This document shows positions 53,813 to 62,255 of a stretch of DNA of 64,000 bases, piece by piece; position 1 is the first letter of the stretch; every line of letters starts with the position of its first letter. Both the position numbers and the translations under genes were made by a program. Source of the DNA: Paenibacillus terrigena DSM 21567 (GTDB lineage: Bacteria; Bacillota; Bacilli; Paenibacillales; Paenibacillaceae); NCBI RefSeq assembly GCF_000374845.1, contig NZ_KB895417.1, forward strand, positions 63,661 to 127,660, written 5' to 3'. The notes beneath the pieces were generated by a model. It had not been told where the DNA came from. It saw nothing but the letters and a program-made list of their open reading frames with translations, and ran no database searches.

Positions 53813-54436
53813 ATGAAAAAATGGATAACGGTGTTGTTATTAATCGGAGTTGTGGCAAGTGTCTCAGCTTGCTCGCTCCCAGGTGAGCAAGAAACAAAGA
53901 CAGAAGTGAATATAGAGGCTGCGCCGCAAGAACAACAGGGTGGGGAGACTGCCGAGAAGGAACAAAGGAAAGAAGAAGGCCAGAAGGATGGGCAGGGCAT
54001 GACCAAGGTATTCTCGGATCTGATGGCATTGAAGCTTCCGGAGGGCCTTGAGGCACAATCGTCAGGCTCCACAAATTCGAAATTGATCTATTCCGATAAA
54101 GCGAATCAAGTGAAGCTCGAAATGCTGCATGATCCTGAGCAACGGGTGACGGATGAGGATATCGATATGGGACGGTTGAAGATGAGAGGGATCTTCGAAC
54201 AACAATATGAAGGTGTAAAATTAGAGTGGTTGAAGGATGAGACGCAGCAAGTCCATGGGAAGCACATCGCGTTGAATGAGGTCATCGTTCCATCCAAGGC
54301 AGGCGACACGTATCATCTCGTGGCTTGGGCGGAACTCGCCGGCGCTTTTCTGGAAATCAAATTCACATGTCCCGCAGATGTGAAGGGGGAATGGCAGAAT
54401 GCTGTGCATGAGATGATCGATTCGATTCAGATGTAG
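53813..54436 (+). CDS. Small lipoprotein of unknown function
   Basis: The 207-residue protein has a lipoprotein signal (SAC, Cys20), a glutamate- and lysine-rich linker (~25-60, 'EQQGGETAEKEQRKEEGQKD') and a C-terminal alpha/beta domain of ~140 residues. I do not recognise the domain. It follows the binding-protein gene by 28 bases, so it is likely in the same transcript and sits on the outer membrane face with it. Confidence 0.7.
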   Translation: MKKWITVLLLIGVVASVSACSLPGEQETKTEVNIEAAPQEQQGGETAEKEQRKEEGQKDGQGMTKVFSDLMALKLPEGLEAQSSGSTNSKLIYSDKANQVKLEMLHDPEQRVTDEDIDMGRLKMRGIFEQQYEGVKLEWLKDETQQVHGKHIALNEVIVPSKAGDTYHLVAWAELAGAFLEIKFTCPADVKGEWQNAVHEMIDSIQM

Positions 54437-54447
54437 GGAAAGTGCTG

Positions 54448-54476
54448 TTGACACGGGAAAAACGGTGCCATATACT
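54448..54476 (+). promoter_or_regulatory. Promoter of the ArsR-SRPBCC operon
   Basis: TTGACA (54448-54453), 17 bases, TATACT (54471-54476): a strong sigma-A promoter. Confidence 0.9.
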
Positions 54477-54506
54477 CTTCATATAACCAAAAGGTTATAT
54501 GAAGAG
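54475..54506 (+). promoter_or_regulatory. Operator of the ArsR-type regulator (32-bp palindrome)
   Basis: Perfect 14-bp arms, CTCTTCATATAACC (54475-54488) and GGTTATATGAAGAG (54493-54506), flank AAAA. It starts at the -10 and covers the transcription start, so binding would block transcription. Confidence 0.88.
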
Positions 54507-54515
54507 GTGGTACAT

Positions 54516-54851
54516 ATGACGGATATCTATCGAGCGATTGCGGATCCGATCCGCAGGCACATCCTTCGTAAAATTGCGCAGCTAGAATGTACCCAGCAAG
54601 AAATTGTTCGGGATTTTCCCATTTCTCAGCCTGCCGTGAGGAAGCATCTTGCCATCCTGCAGGAAGAGGATCTTCTGCTCGTTCGCCGAGAAGGCAAGTA
54701 TTGTTACTACCGTTTGAACACTCCGGCATTTCAACAGGGCTATCAACATCTGCAGAGTGAGCTAGGCCTCATCTTGGAGGATAAGTTGATCCGATTGAAA
54801 TATTTTATCGAGGAGGAAGATGGGGATGGGTCTGGAATTCACGAGCGTTAA
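54516..54851 (+). CDS. ArsR family transcriptional repressor
   Basis: This winged-helix protein of about 111 residues ('YRAIADPIRRHILRKIAQLE', 'PISQPAVRKHLAILQEEDLL') belongs to the ArsR subgroup that pairs with SRPBCC proteins (SdpR/YczG-like). It lacks the cysteine metal sites of arsenic sensors. GAAGAGGTGG precedes ATG 54516; the longer frame begins inside the operator. It should repress its own operon through the palindrome before it. Confidence 0.9.
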   Translation: MTDIYRAIADPIRRHILRKIAQLECTQQEIVRDFPISQPAVRKHLAILQEEDLLLVRREGKYCYYRLNTPAFQQGYQHLQSELGLILEDKLIRLKYFIEEEDGDGSGIHER

Positions 54852-55536
54852 GCGAGAGATTTACATTCATGATGCACCAGCGCGAGCATGGAGGGCATTA
54901 ACGGTTCCTGAGGAACGGAATCGCTGGGAGACCAGACAGTGTAAGATTGATTTGGTTATTGGAGGCCAGGTTGAACTGGATTATGGCTGGGGTGTATCGT
55001 ACACGGGAACGATTCGCGAGCTCGTGATCAATGAGCTGCTCGTCATTGAAGATGAGAATCGAGATCTGACCCGATGGACGCTTACGCCGCAAGGCGGCGG
55101 AACGGTTGTAGGAATTGAATACACTGGATTCTGGGCCGGAGATATGGGCTTGATGGGGATGGATAACATGGCTTTCGGCACCTACCAATTCATGCGAAAT
55201 ATGAAGTGTGTGCTGGAAGGGGAAGCTGATATCCGGGATACGTTCTGGAATAGCTGGATCGGCGTGAATCATCGAACTCTCTATGAAGACGGCGCCTCCG
55301 GTTCTAGCGTAGTGGAAGTTATCTCTCATACCCCTGCGGATGGGATCCTACACGTCGGTGATATTTTGGTTCGCATTCAGGACAAATCCGTGATAAAGTA
55401 CGACGATGCAGAGTCTCTCATTACATCTGTGTATCCAGGTACGATTCTTCGAATTGTCTTGCTTCGCGCAGGAGATCTGATCGAGCTGGATTTGATTACA
55501 GTTCCTTTCGGGAAACGAGTAGTTTCTAAGTCATAG
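54826..55536 (+). CDS. SRPBCC (AHSA1-like) domain protein fused to a C-terminal PDZ domain
   Basis: The protein of about 236 residues has an N-terminal START/Bet v1-like domain (~1-150, 'KREIYIHDAPARAWRALTVP', 'GFWAGD') and a C-terminal PDZ-like domain (~160-230, 'SHTPADGILHVGDILVRI'). ATG 54826 is preferred to 54820 because AGGAGG at 54811-54816 is too near the first. It overlaps the ArsR gene by 26 bases. SRPBCC domains bind hydrophobic ligands; a PDZ fusion is unusual. No signal peptide or membrane helix is visible. Confidence 0.8.
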   Translation: MGLEFTSVKREIYIHDAPARAWRALTVPEERNRWETRQCKIDLVIGGQVELDYGWGVSYTGTIRELVINELLVIEDENRDLTRWTLTPQGGGTVVGIEYTGFWAGDMGLMGMDNMAFGTYQFMRNMKCVLEGEADIRDTFWNSWIGVNHRTLYEDGASGSSVVEVISHTPADGILHVGDILVRIQDKSVIKYDDAESLITSVYPGTILRIVLLRAGDLIELDLITVPFGKRVVSKS

Positions 55537-55586
55537 ATGGTTATTGGACTAGACAATTATTGAAAGAAATGAAGGTGGATTCTGTT

Positions 55587-56546
55587 ATGGCAGATGTGAT
55601 AACACTTGGAGAACTTTTAATCGATTTTACGCCTTATGGCAAATCAGAGCATGGTCAGCCGTTGTTCGAACGCAATCCGGGTGGTGCGCCTGCGAATGTG
55701 GTTGCAGCGATTGCGCGGTTGGGAAGCTTATCAGGTTTTATCGGTAAAGTAGGCAACGATGCGTTCGGACAAGGCCTTCGCGACGCGCTTACAAGCAGTG
55801 GGGTCGATACGGCGGGACTCGTCCTATCCGAATCGGCTAATACGACGCTTGCGTTCGTGCACCTTGCGGAGGACGGCGACCGCTCGTTTTCCTTCTACCG
55901 CAACCCGGGTGCGGATCAGCTGCTGACGGAGGAAGAGGTGCCGTTTGCGAGCATTGCGGAAGCGCGGATATTCCATTTCGGTTCGATTTCGATGACGGAT
56001 GAACCCGTCCGCTCGGCTACGTTAGCAGCAGTACACCATGCGAAGAAGCACGGTGTACTGGTCTCTTTTGACCCCAATCTGAGACCAGCGCTTTGGGCTA
56101 GCGAAGAAATGGCGAAGGAACAAATCTTCGCCGGTCTCCGTCTAGCCGATGTGGTGAAGGTTTCTGAGGAGGAGCTGGAGTTCCTCACGGGTACGGTGGA
56201 TCTCGATGCAGGTTCGCAGATCCTGTGCGAGCAATTCCCGATTTCGCTGCTGCTTGTTACGCGCGGTGGTGCGGGAAGCTTCTACCGAGCAGGCTCGCGG
56301 ACAGGTGAGCGCGCAGGATTTGCGGTTCAAGCCATCGATACGACTGGGGCGGGCGATGCGTTCATGGCCGGTGCACTGTACAGCATTCTGCTAGCGAACC
56401 AGCCGATACCTGCGTGGACCTCGACAGAGCTGGACGCGCTGCTGACGTTCGCGAATGCAATGGGCGCGCTAGCGACAACCCGCAAGGGGGGTATCCCAGC
56501 GATGCCAACGCTTACGGAAGTGCAAGCATTCATACAGTCGAATTAA
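55587..56546 (+). CDS. PfkB family carbohydrate kinase (fructokinase-like)
   Basis: The kinase has about 319 residues. N-terminal 'VITLGELLIDFTP' and 'ERNPGGAPANVVAAIARLG' bind sugar; the C-terminal 'DTTGAGDAFMAG' carries the catalytic Asp and anion hole. Overall it resembles fructokinases (ScrK/YdjE type). AAGGTGG eight bases before ATG 55587 favours it over an in-frame TTG at 55560. No sucrose or fructose genes lie nearby, so the substrate remains open within the family. Confidence 0.87.
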   Translation: MADVITLGELLIDFTPYGKSEHGQPLFERNPGGAPANVVAAIARLGSLSGFIGKVGNDAFGQGLRDALTSSGVDTAGLVLSESANTTLAFVHLAEDGDRSFSFYRNPGADQLLTEEEVPFASIAEARIFHFGSISMTDEPVRSATLAAVHHAKKHGVLVSFDPNLRPALWASEEMAKEQIFAGLRLADVVKVSEEELEFLTGTVDLDAGSQILCEQFPISLLLVTRGGAGSFYRAGSRTGERAGFAVQAIDTTGAGDAFMAGALYSILLANQPIPAWTSTELDALLTFANAMGALATTRKGGIPAMPTLTEVQAFIQSN

Positions 56547-56553
56547 TAAGAAG

Positions 56554-56596
56554 GGTTTCTGAAGCATGTACTGAGCATGAATCAGGGACCTTTTTT
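56554..56596 (+). terminator. Terminator after the sugar kinase gene
   Basis: GGTTTCTGA pairs fully with TCAGGGACC (two G-T pairs), then six T. Confidence 0.7.
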
Positions 56597-56890
56597 GATT
56601 TGAGCTGTTGCAATGGACTCACGTTCCGCTAATGGATCAAAAGAGGCGTCCACAGGGGGGGCCTCGGACAGTAGATCCGTTAAATGGTTAATAGGACGTA
56701 GTGAAAGGTGTAATTCTAGCAAATAGCGACTCCTAGGTCCGCGTCTGTATAATTCTAGTAGGTTTAGCGAGTTTAGCGGAACCAATGTCCGTTATGCAGT
56801 GAAGGGACTCCGAATACAAATAAAGGAAATGAGCTTAACGTTCGCGAATATGGATAACGTTATGAAGCTCTCATCAAGAGGAGGTCAACC
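56597..56890. repeat. Intergenic region with a two-copy ~40-bp degenerate repeat
   Basis: TAATTCTAG at 56711-56719 and 56750-56758, each followed by TAGCG (56724 and 56765), mark two diverged copies. GTTCCGCTAA near 56623 appears again inverted near 56771 (TTAGCGGAAC). No gene is visible; the promoter of the aminopeptidase gene must lie toward the right end. Confidence 0.5.
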
Positions 56891-58006
56891 ATGAAAGATC
56901 CAAGAATCGAGCAGCTTGCTAGAAACCTGATCCAATATTCCGTGAGGCTTGAGCCCGGAGAAAAAATATTAATCGAAGCGGATGGGCTTGAAGTTCCACT
57001 CGCGAAAGAATTGATTAAACAAGTGTATGCTGTGGGTGGCGTCCCATTTCTTATCATTCACAATCATGAGTTATGGCGAGAAATCATCCTGAATTGCACC
57101 GAAGAACAGATGGCCGCCATGGCTTCGTATGATGTAAATCGAGTGAACGATATGCAAGCCTACATCCTCATTCGAGCAGGGGAGAACATGAGCGAGTACA
57201 GTGGGATTCCGGCAGAGAAAATGGCAATCTACCGCAAACATTATGCACAACAAATCAACGGTAAACGGTATAACGATACGAAATGGTGTATTGTCCGTTA
57301 TCCGAATCATGCGATGGCGCAGCAAGCGAACATGTCGCTAGAAGATATGGAGGATCTATACTTTAATGTCTGCAATCTGGACTATTCGAAGATGGATCGT
57401 GCGATGGATCATTTGGTAGAACTCATGGATCGAACGGATCGAGTCCGAATTGTAGGGGAAGGAACGGATTTATCCTTCTCTATTCTAGGCATGCCATCAT
57501 TCAAGGATGCAGGACTGATGAATCTTCCCGATGGCGAAGTGTATACGATGCCAGTGCGAGATTCCGTAAATGGCGTCATCTCCTACAACACCCCTTCGCT
57601 CAAAGAAGGTTTTGTCTATGAGAACGTGTACCTAGAAATCAAGGACGGTAGAATTGTGCGTGCCACCGCGAACGATTCCGAGCGAATCAATAAACTGCTA
57701 GACATTGATTTCAATGCAAGGTATTTCGGCGAGTTCGGCATTGGCGTGAATCCTTATATCGAGAAGCCGATGAAAGACACTTTATTCGATGAAAAAATAT
57801 GGGGCAGCTTCCACTTCACGCCGGGATGTGTACCAGCGCTATCGCCGGGCAACGAGAACTTGTCGGAGCTGCATTGGGACATCGTGCAAATTCAGAGACC
57901 AGAGTATGGCGGCGGGGAAATATGGTTCGATGATGTATTAATTCGTAAGGACGGGATGTTCGTTCCTGAAGCATTACAGGCGTTAAATCCAGAGAATTTG
58001 AAGTGA
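56891..58006 (+). CDS. M29 family aminopeptidase (AmpS/PepS-like)
   Basis: The 371-residue thermophilic-type metallopeptidase has an N-terminal 'VRLEPGEKILIEADGLEVPL' and the metal-binding C-terminal half ('RIVGEGTDLSFSILG', 'NLPDGEVYTMPV', 'ARYFGEFGIGVNP'). It removes N-terminal residues from peptides in the cytoplasm. AAGAGGAGG precedes ATG 56891. A degraded copy of its last ~40 coding bases and some downstream DNA appears again at 59187-59260, beyond the next gene. Confidence 0.92.
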   Translation: MKDPRIEQLARNLIQYSVRLEPGEKILIEADGLEVPLAKELIKQVYAVGGVPFLIIHNHELWREIILNCTEEQMAAMASYDVNRVNDMQAYILIRAGENMSEYSGIPAEKMAIYRKHYAQQINGKRYNDTKWCIVRYPNHAMAQQANMSLEDMEDLYFNVCNLDYSKMDRAMDHLVELMDRTDRVRIVGEGTDLSFSILGMPSFKDAGLMNLPDGEVYTMPVRDSVNGVISYNTPSLKEGFVYENVYLEIKDGRIVRATANDSERINKLLDIDFNARYFGEFGIGVNPYIEKPMKDTLFDEKIWGSFHFTPGCVPALSPGNENLSELHWDIVQIQRPEYGGGEIWFDDVLIRKDGMFVPEALQALNPENLK

Positions 58007-58049
58007 CTTAGAGATGTGGAGCGGTATGCGGATCGTCGAACGACGCGTA

Positions 58050-58071
58050 CTAACGAGTCCTGGGGATCTGC
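58050..58071 (+). repeat. Single fragment of the CTAACGA-type repeat
   Basis: CTAACGAGTCCTGGGGATC matches the beginning of the ~50-bp units seen at 34988-35172 (closest to the third unit). Confidence 0.5.
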
Positions 58072-58084
58072 GTCTCTGATATTG

Positions 58085-59059
58085 TTATAGAATTTCTCTA
58101 GCGGTTACATATCTGCGAAGCCAATACGGTGTTCTCCATGTCGTAATCGTGACGCCCGGGGGAGATTTATACGTATTTAACATTCTACCGTTGCCAATAT
58201 CTATGCCTACATGCCCAATTCGATTATCTGAGTAACGGTCACGCCGAAAGAAGATTAAATCGCCCGGTTCAATGTTGCGGATGTTAAGTGCTCGACCCTT
58301 GCGCGATTGTAATACACCGGTGCGAGGCAAGAAAATGCCATTTCGTCTAAAAAGATATTGCGTGTAGGAGGAGCAGTCGAACTTCTTACTCTGCGGATAT
58401 GGTGCAGCACCAAATTGATAAGGAGTTCCGATCAGCTTTCGACCGAGTGCGATGATTTTGGGAGCAAGCTCGACGTTCTGCTTGATTTGAATGGATCTGG
58501 ATCGCTTCCCCGTCCGTTGTGATGGCGAATCAAAATCTAGGGTTGGAATGACGATCTTTGTTCCGGGAGGAATGGGCTGGCGTAAATTTTTATTTTTGGA
58601 CAACAGTTGCTTGACAGAGGTGTTAAGTAATTTTGCAATACTGCGCAAAGTATCACCTTGCAGTGCGATGAAAAAACGTCCTGGTTGATTTATACGTATC
58701 TCCTTTTTTATTATACTTAGCTTCACATCCACATTGAACAAACGGTTGATTGAGCGAAGGCTTATGAACTCCCGCTTGTTGAATGTAATTATAGGGTCGA
58801 TACGAAACTTAACGCTTTCACTTATAGCTGTGGTACCCTTAAGCGGAATTGTAACAAACTCAGAACCATCTGTAACGGTTAATTGGAGGCTATTGGATCT
58901 GTAACGATCATATTCTAAGATCTCCAATACATCATTTAACGATAGATAGTAGATACAATTGTTGTTAAGGAGTGTAGTTGCCGGAAAAACTCTTCTTTTT
59001 GTGTTAAAGAAATCTTTCTGAAATAGCACCATCCTGACTTTGAGTTTCTTCGTGCCCAT
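58085..59059 (-). CDS. NlpC/P60 cell-wall hydrolase with LysM and copper-amine-oxidase-like N-domain
   Basis: The 324-residue protein has an N-terminal stalk region like the copper-amine-oxidase N-domain of Firmicute wall proteins (~35-125, 'NNNCIYYLSLNDVLEILEYD'), one LysM repeat (~128-172, 'GDTLRSIAKLLNTSVKQLLS'), and a C40 peptidase with Cys in 'KFDCSSYTQYLF' and His in 'GHVGIDIG'. It would cleave D-Glu-diaminopimelate links in peptidoglycan. No signal peptide precedes the first ATG, which is odd for a wall enzyme. The gene looks more AT-rich than its neighbours. Confidence 0.85.
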   Translation of the reverse strand: MGTKKLKVRMVLFQKDFFNTKRRVFPATTLLNNNCIYYLSLNDVLEILEYDRYRSNSLQLTVTDGSEFVTIPLKGTTAISESVKFRIDPIITFNKREFISLRSINRLFNVDVKLSIIKKEIRINQPGRFFIALQGDTLRSIAKLLNTSVKQLLSKNKNLRQPIPPGTKIVIPTLDFDSPSQRTGKRSRSIQIKQNVELAPKIIALGRKLIGTPYQFGAAPYPQSKKFDCSSYTQYLFRRNGIFLPRTGVLQSRKGRALNIRNIEPGDLIFFRRDRYSDNRIGHVGIDIGNGRMLNTYKSPPGVTITTWRTPYWLRRYVTAREIL

Positions 59060-59186
59060 TTCGTAATCACCTCTTCACAGTTTACATGACTATAATATGT
59101 TCCATTGATCAACATGGTTGTTTAGACGGATAAATAGGCTCATTAAGGATGATTTCATATAGGGCTCCAATAGCGGACAACAGCAT

Positions 59187-59260
59187 GAATATGGTTTGAT
59201 GATGAATTAATTCGAAAAGACGGGTGGGGGTGTTTTGGTATGCGGATCGGTCGAACGACG
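59187..59260 (+). pseudogene. Duplicated, degraded fragment of the aminopeptidase 3' end
   Basis: 59187-59227 matches the M29 gene's end (57918-57955) in about 34 of 39 bases ('ATATGGTTTGATGATGAATT' against 'ATATGGTTCGATGATGTATT'). 59237-59260 repeats the downstream 58023-58045 (GGTATGCGGATCG...CGAACGACG) with one inserted base; about 68 bases between the two blocks are lost in this copy. The P60 gene lies between original and copy. Confidence 0.8.
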
Positions 59261-59370
59261 AAGATCATGTGACGTTCAACAATGCATCGATCCATTTCAA
59301 TAGGCCTTGTAAATTAATCGGATGGATATGAAATCAATTGAACCATTGTTGCCCCTTTCTTATGCACTAG

Positions 59371-59401
59371 AACCGTCCGGTATGTTCTCCGGGCGGTTTT
59401 T
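59371..59401 (+). terminator. Orphan terminator before the germination operon
   Basis: AACCGTCCGG and CCGGGCGGTT form a ten-pair stem (one wobble) followed by seven T. No plus-strand gene remains upstream of it after 58006, so it may be left from a lost or duplicated gene. Confidence 0.85.
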
Positions 59402-59505
59402 TTGTGAGCTCAACCATGGACTATCACCAAATTTATGCATTAAATAGCGATATTTGGAAACGATAAGGGTACTTTTTGCACACTATCTGTTCATATGAGG
59501 GGATT

Positions 59506-61134
59506 ATGGATATTTTCAACAACCAAGAATCGAAGGGCCAATCCGCTAACGGCGTCAATAATAACAAGACAGAGGGAAGCCAAAACAATGCTTCAGGGGA
59601 AAAACAGGCTCAATTGATCTCGTCGGATCTGCAATCCAATCTCGATATGCTTCATACCCGACTGGGGAAAAGTCCGGATATTGTTATTCGGAGGCTAGGG
59701 GATCCGGCGGATGGTATGAATAGGAACAGCCAGCAATTTGCGCTGGTGTATGTCGATGGGTTAGTCAATGGTGCAAGCGTTAATGAGTTGATTGCTGAAT
59801 TATCGAAGCAAACCGAACGCGACATGAACAAGCTGCAGAACGGTGAAAAATTCTATCAGTTCTTGAAGAATCATGCGCTTGCGGCTGGGGGAGTTACGGA
59901 GACCGATCAAGAGGACAAAGTGCTGCTCTCGATTTTCAACGGAAATGTGGTTGTTCTAGTCGATGGATGCGCCACATCACTCCTCGCAGATATGGCAGGC
60001 GGGAATTTAAGGTCTGTCGAAGAGCCAAGCTCGCAGACGGTTATCCGTGGGCCGAAGGATGGCTTCACGGAAAGCTTGCGAACGAACACATCGTTGATTC
60101 GGCGCAAGATCAAATCACCCGATCTTCGCATCGATGCCAAGGTCATAGGGACGCAGACGAAGACCAATATCGCTGTTGTCTATCTAAAGGGTGTGGCGAA
60201 AGAAGAAATTGTACAGGAAATCCATCGCCGGCTCGATTCGATCCAGATCGATGGCGTCCTAGAGGGCGCATATATCGAGGAATTTATTCAGGATGCGAAG
60301 ATTACCGTGTTTCCAACGATGATCAATACCGAACGGCCAGATGCCGCATCCGCGGGGATTCTCGAAGGACAAGTGGTCATTATCGTGGACGGATCACCGT
60401 TTGTGCTGCTTATGCCCGTCACGTTCTTTAAATTCTTCCAATCTAGTGAAGATTATTATCAACGTTACGATATCTCCACGTTCTTACGGATGATTCGTTA
60501 CGTATCGTTTCTCGTATCGATGCTGCTGCCATCCCTGTATATTGCCATCACGACGTTTCATCAGGAAATGCTGCCAACCACGTTGCTCATTGGTCTAGCC
60601 GCACAGCGGGATGGGGTCCCGTTCCCGGCGCTGCTCGAAGCCTTGTTGATGGAGATGACCTTCGAGGTACTCCGTGAGGCCGGCGTTCGAATGCCTCGCG
60701 TCATTGGTCCCGCGATATCCATCGTAGGGGCGCTGGTCTTGGGTCAGGCCGCTGTACAAGCAGGCCTCGTCTCGGGAGCGATGGTTATCGTCGTGTCGTT
60801 TACTGCGATTGCAAACTTCGTTATCCCGGCGATCAATATGGCCATTGCGGCCCGTCTAACCCGGTTCTTGCTTATGCTTCTTGGTGCGACGTTAGGGCTA
60901 TTCGGTATCATATCGGGTCTGATGTTCTTACTGATTCATATGGCGAGTCTGCGCTCCTTCGGCTTTCCATACATGGCACCGTTAGCGCCGCTGAGTTATA
61001 ACAGTCTCAAAGATATCTTCATTCGTGTGCCATGGTGGAAAATGAATACGCGGCCTGAAGCGGCTACGGACAATATCGCAAGGCAGGAGAACGCAGGACA
61101 ATCGAATCCATCTGATCATCCATCAAACTCATAG
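59506..61134 (+). CDS. Spore germination receptor subunit A (GerA/GerXA family)
   Basis: The protein of about 542 residues has a polar, Asn/Gln-rich N-terminus, a large soluble domain and 4-5 transmembrane helices in the second half ('FLRMIRYVSFLVSMLLPSLY', 'MLPTTLLIGLAAQRDGVPFP'). A subunits of Ger receptors sit in the spore inner membrane and signal nutrient binding. GAGGGGAT before ATG 59506 selects it over a start at 59476. It leads a complete A-B-C receptor operon. Confidence 0.93.
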   Translation: MDIFNNQESKGQSANGVNNNKTEGSQNNASGEKQAQLISSDLQSNLDMLHTRLGKSPDIVIRRLGDPADGMNRNSQQFALVYVDGLVNGASVNELIAELSKQTERDMNKLQNGEKFYQFLKNHALAAGGVTETDQEDKVLLSIFNGNVVVLVDGCATSLLADMAGGNLRSVEEPSSQTVIRGPKDGFTESLRTNTSLIRRKIKSPDLRIDAKVIGTQTKTNIAVVYLKGVAKEEIVQEIHRRLDSIQIDGVLEGAYIEEFIQDAKITVFPTMINTERPDAASAGILEGQVVIIVDGSPFVLLMPVTFFKFFQSSEDYYQRYDISTFLRMIRYVSFLVSMLLPSLYIAITTFHQEMLPTTLLIGLAAQRDGVPFPALLEALLMEMTFEVLREAGVRMPRVIGPAISIVGALVLGQAAVQAGLVSGAMVIVVSFTAIANFVIPAINMAIAARLTRFLLMLLGATLGLFGIISGLMFLLIHMASLRSFGFPYMAPLAPLSYNSLKDIFIRVPWWKMNTRPEAATDNIARQENAGQSNPSDHPSNS

Positions 61135-61156
61135 AAGAAAGGAAGGGGGGGGACTC

Positions 61157-62254
61157 ATGATCATCAAAATGACGAAGCTGCAGGGGATCTTGTTAATGAT
61201 GAGTACCATTGCCCCAACAGCAATCTTGTCGGTTCCGAGTGTGGTCGTCCAGTTGTCGGAGCAGGATGCCTGGGTATCCATCATCATTGCAATGTTGGCG
61301 GGAGTCTTGTTCTCCCTCCTCATCGGGTCCATCTGTAGACAGAATACACAGACAACGTTCCTAGATTGGCTAAGAGTTCGATTAGGCAGTAAGATAGGAA
61401 CGGTTATCGGTATTCTACTCACGTACTATTATTTGATATCCGTCGTGATCGAAATGCGCGAATTTGTTAATTTTATCGGCGAGAATGTATTGTCTAGAAC
61501 GCCTGTCTATTTCCTCTTAATTATTACGGTAGCCGTTGTCATGTATGGGGTCAGCCAAGGGATCGTCAACATTGCTCGTGTCAATTTGATCGTCCTTCCG
61601 GTGTCATTGCTCGTATTTATCGTGACGGGGATTCTGCTGCTCAAGAACATTCATATCGAGAACCTGCTTCCCTTGTGGGAACATCCGCTGCACAAAGTCG
61701 CGCAAGGCAGTATGACGCCAACCACGTGGCTCTTGCAAGTGTCTATCCTCTTGTTGATAGCGCCCTTCATGAGTAAACCCGCAGAAGCAGGAAAAGTTGG
61801 TATGTGGGGGATCGTATTAACGAGCATCGAACTAGGAATCATTGTTGTGGCGGCGATTACGATCATCGGATCACGTCTTATCTCGATTATGTCGTATCCG
61901 ACGTTCTATATGATTGGGATCATTCAAATCGGAACCTTTCTAGAACGCATTGATCTTCTGTTCATTTCGATCTGGATTTGCATGATGTATGTCAAAATGT
62001 CCATCGTGATGTTCGCGACGTTCCATTGCTTCATTCATACGTTCCGTATCCGCAATGAGAAGCCGTTTCTGCTATGTCTTGGACTTTTTACGGTATTAAC
62101 GACCTTGTATGCTTGGCCGAGGTCTGTAGATTTAGCTTATTTCTCAAAAACAGCACTGATCCCTTATGCCATAACGTTTAATGTCCTTATTCCCCTTGTC
62201 ATTTGGCTTCTTCTTCGCTTTATTAAGCCAAATCCGATGAAAGCAGGGAAATAA
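61157..62254 (+). CDS. Spore germination receptor subunit B (GerAB/GerXB family, APC-like)
   Basis: The 365-residue membrane protein has ten predicted helices and belongs to the endospore branch of the amino acid-polyamine transporter superfamily. The B subunit binds the germinant. GGAAGGGGGGGG precedes ATG 61157. It ends two bases before the C-subunit gene. Specificity (amino acid, sugar or nucleoside) cannot be deduced. Confidence 0.92.
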   Translation: MIIKMTKLQGILLMMSTIAPTAILSVPSVVVQLSEQDAWVSIIIAMLAGVLFSLLIGSICRQNTQTTFLDWLRVRLGSKIGTVIGILLTYYYLISVVIEMREFVNFIGENVLSRTPVYFLLIITVAVVMYGVSQGIVNIARVNLIVLPVSLLVFIVTGILLLKNIHIENLLPLWEHPLHKVAQGSMTPTTWLLQVSILLLIAPFMSKPAEAGKVGMWGIVLTSIELGIIVVAAITIIGSRLISIMSYPTFYMIGIIQIGTFLERIDLLFISIWICMMYVKMSIVMFATFHCFIHTFRIRNEKPFLLCLGLFTVLTTLYAWPRSVDLAYFSKTALIPYAITFNVLIPLVIWLLLRFIKPNPMKAGK

Positions 62255-62255
62255 C

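Noticed and set aside
53428-54072. A 214-residue minus-strand frame
   Set aside because: It is antisense to the binding protein and the small lipoprotein, both of which have clear signals and RBS.
58085-59059. Prophage origin of the P60 gene
   Set aside because: No other phage gene, integrase or attachment site is visible nearby; only the flanking duplicate hints at insertion.
59430-59475. Sigma-G promoter before the germination operon
   Set aside because: TGCATT and CGATAAG are present, but spacing and -10 do not fit the consensus well enough.
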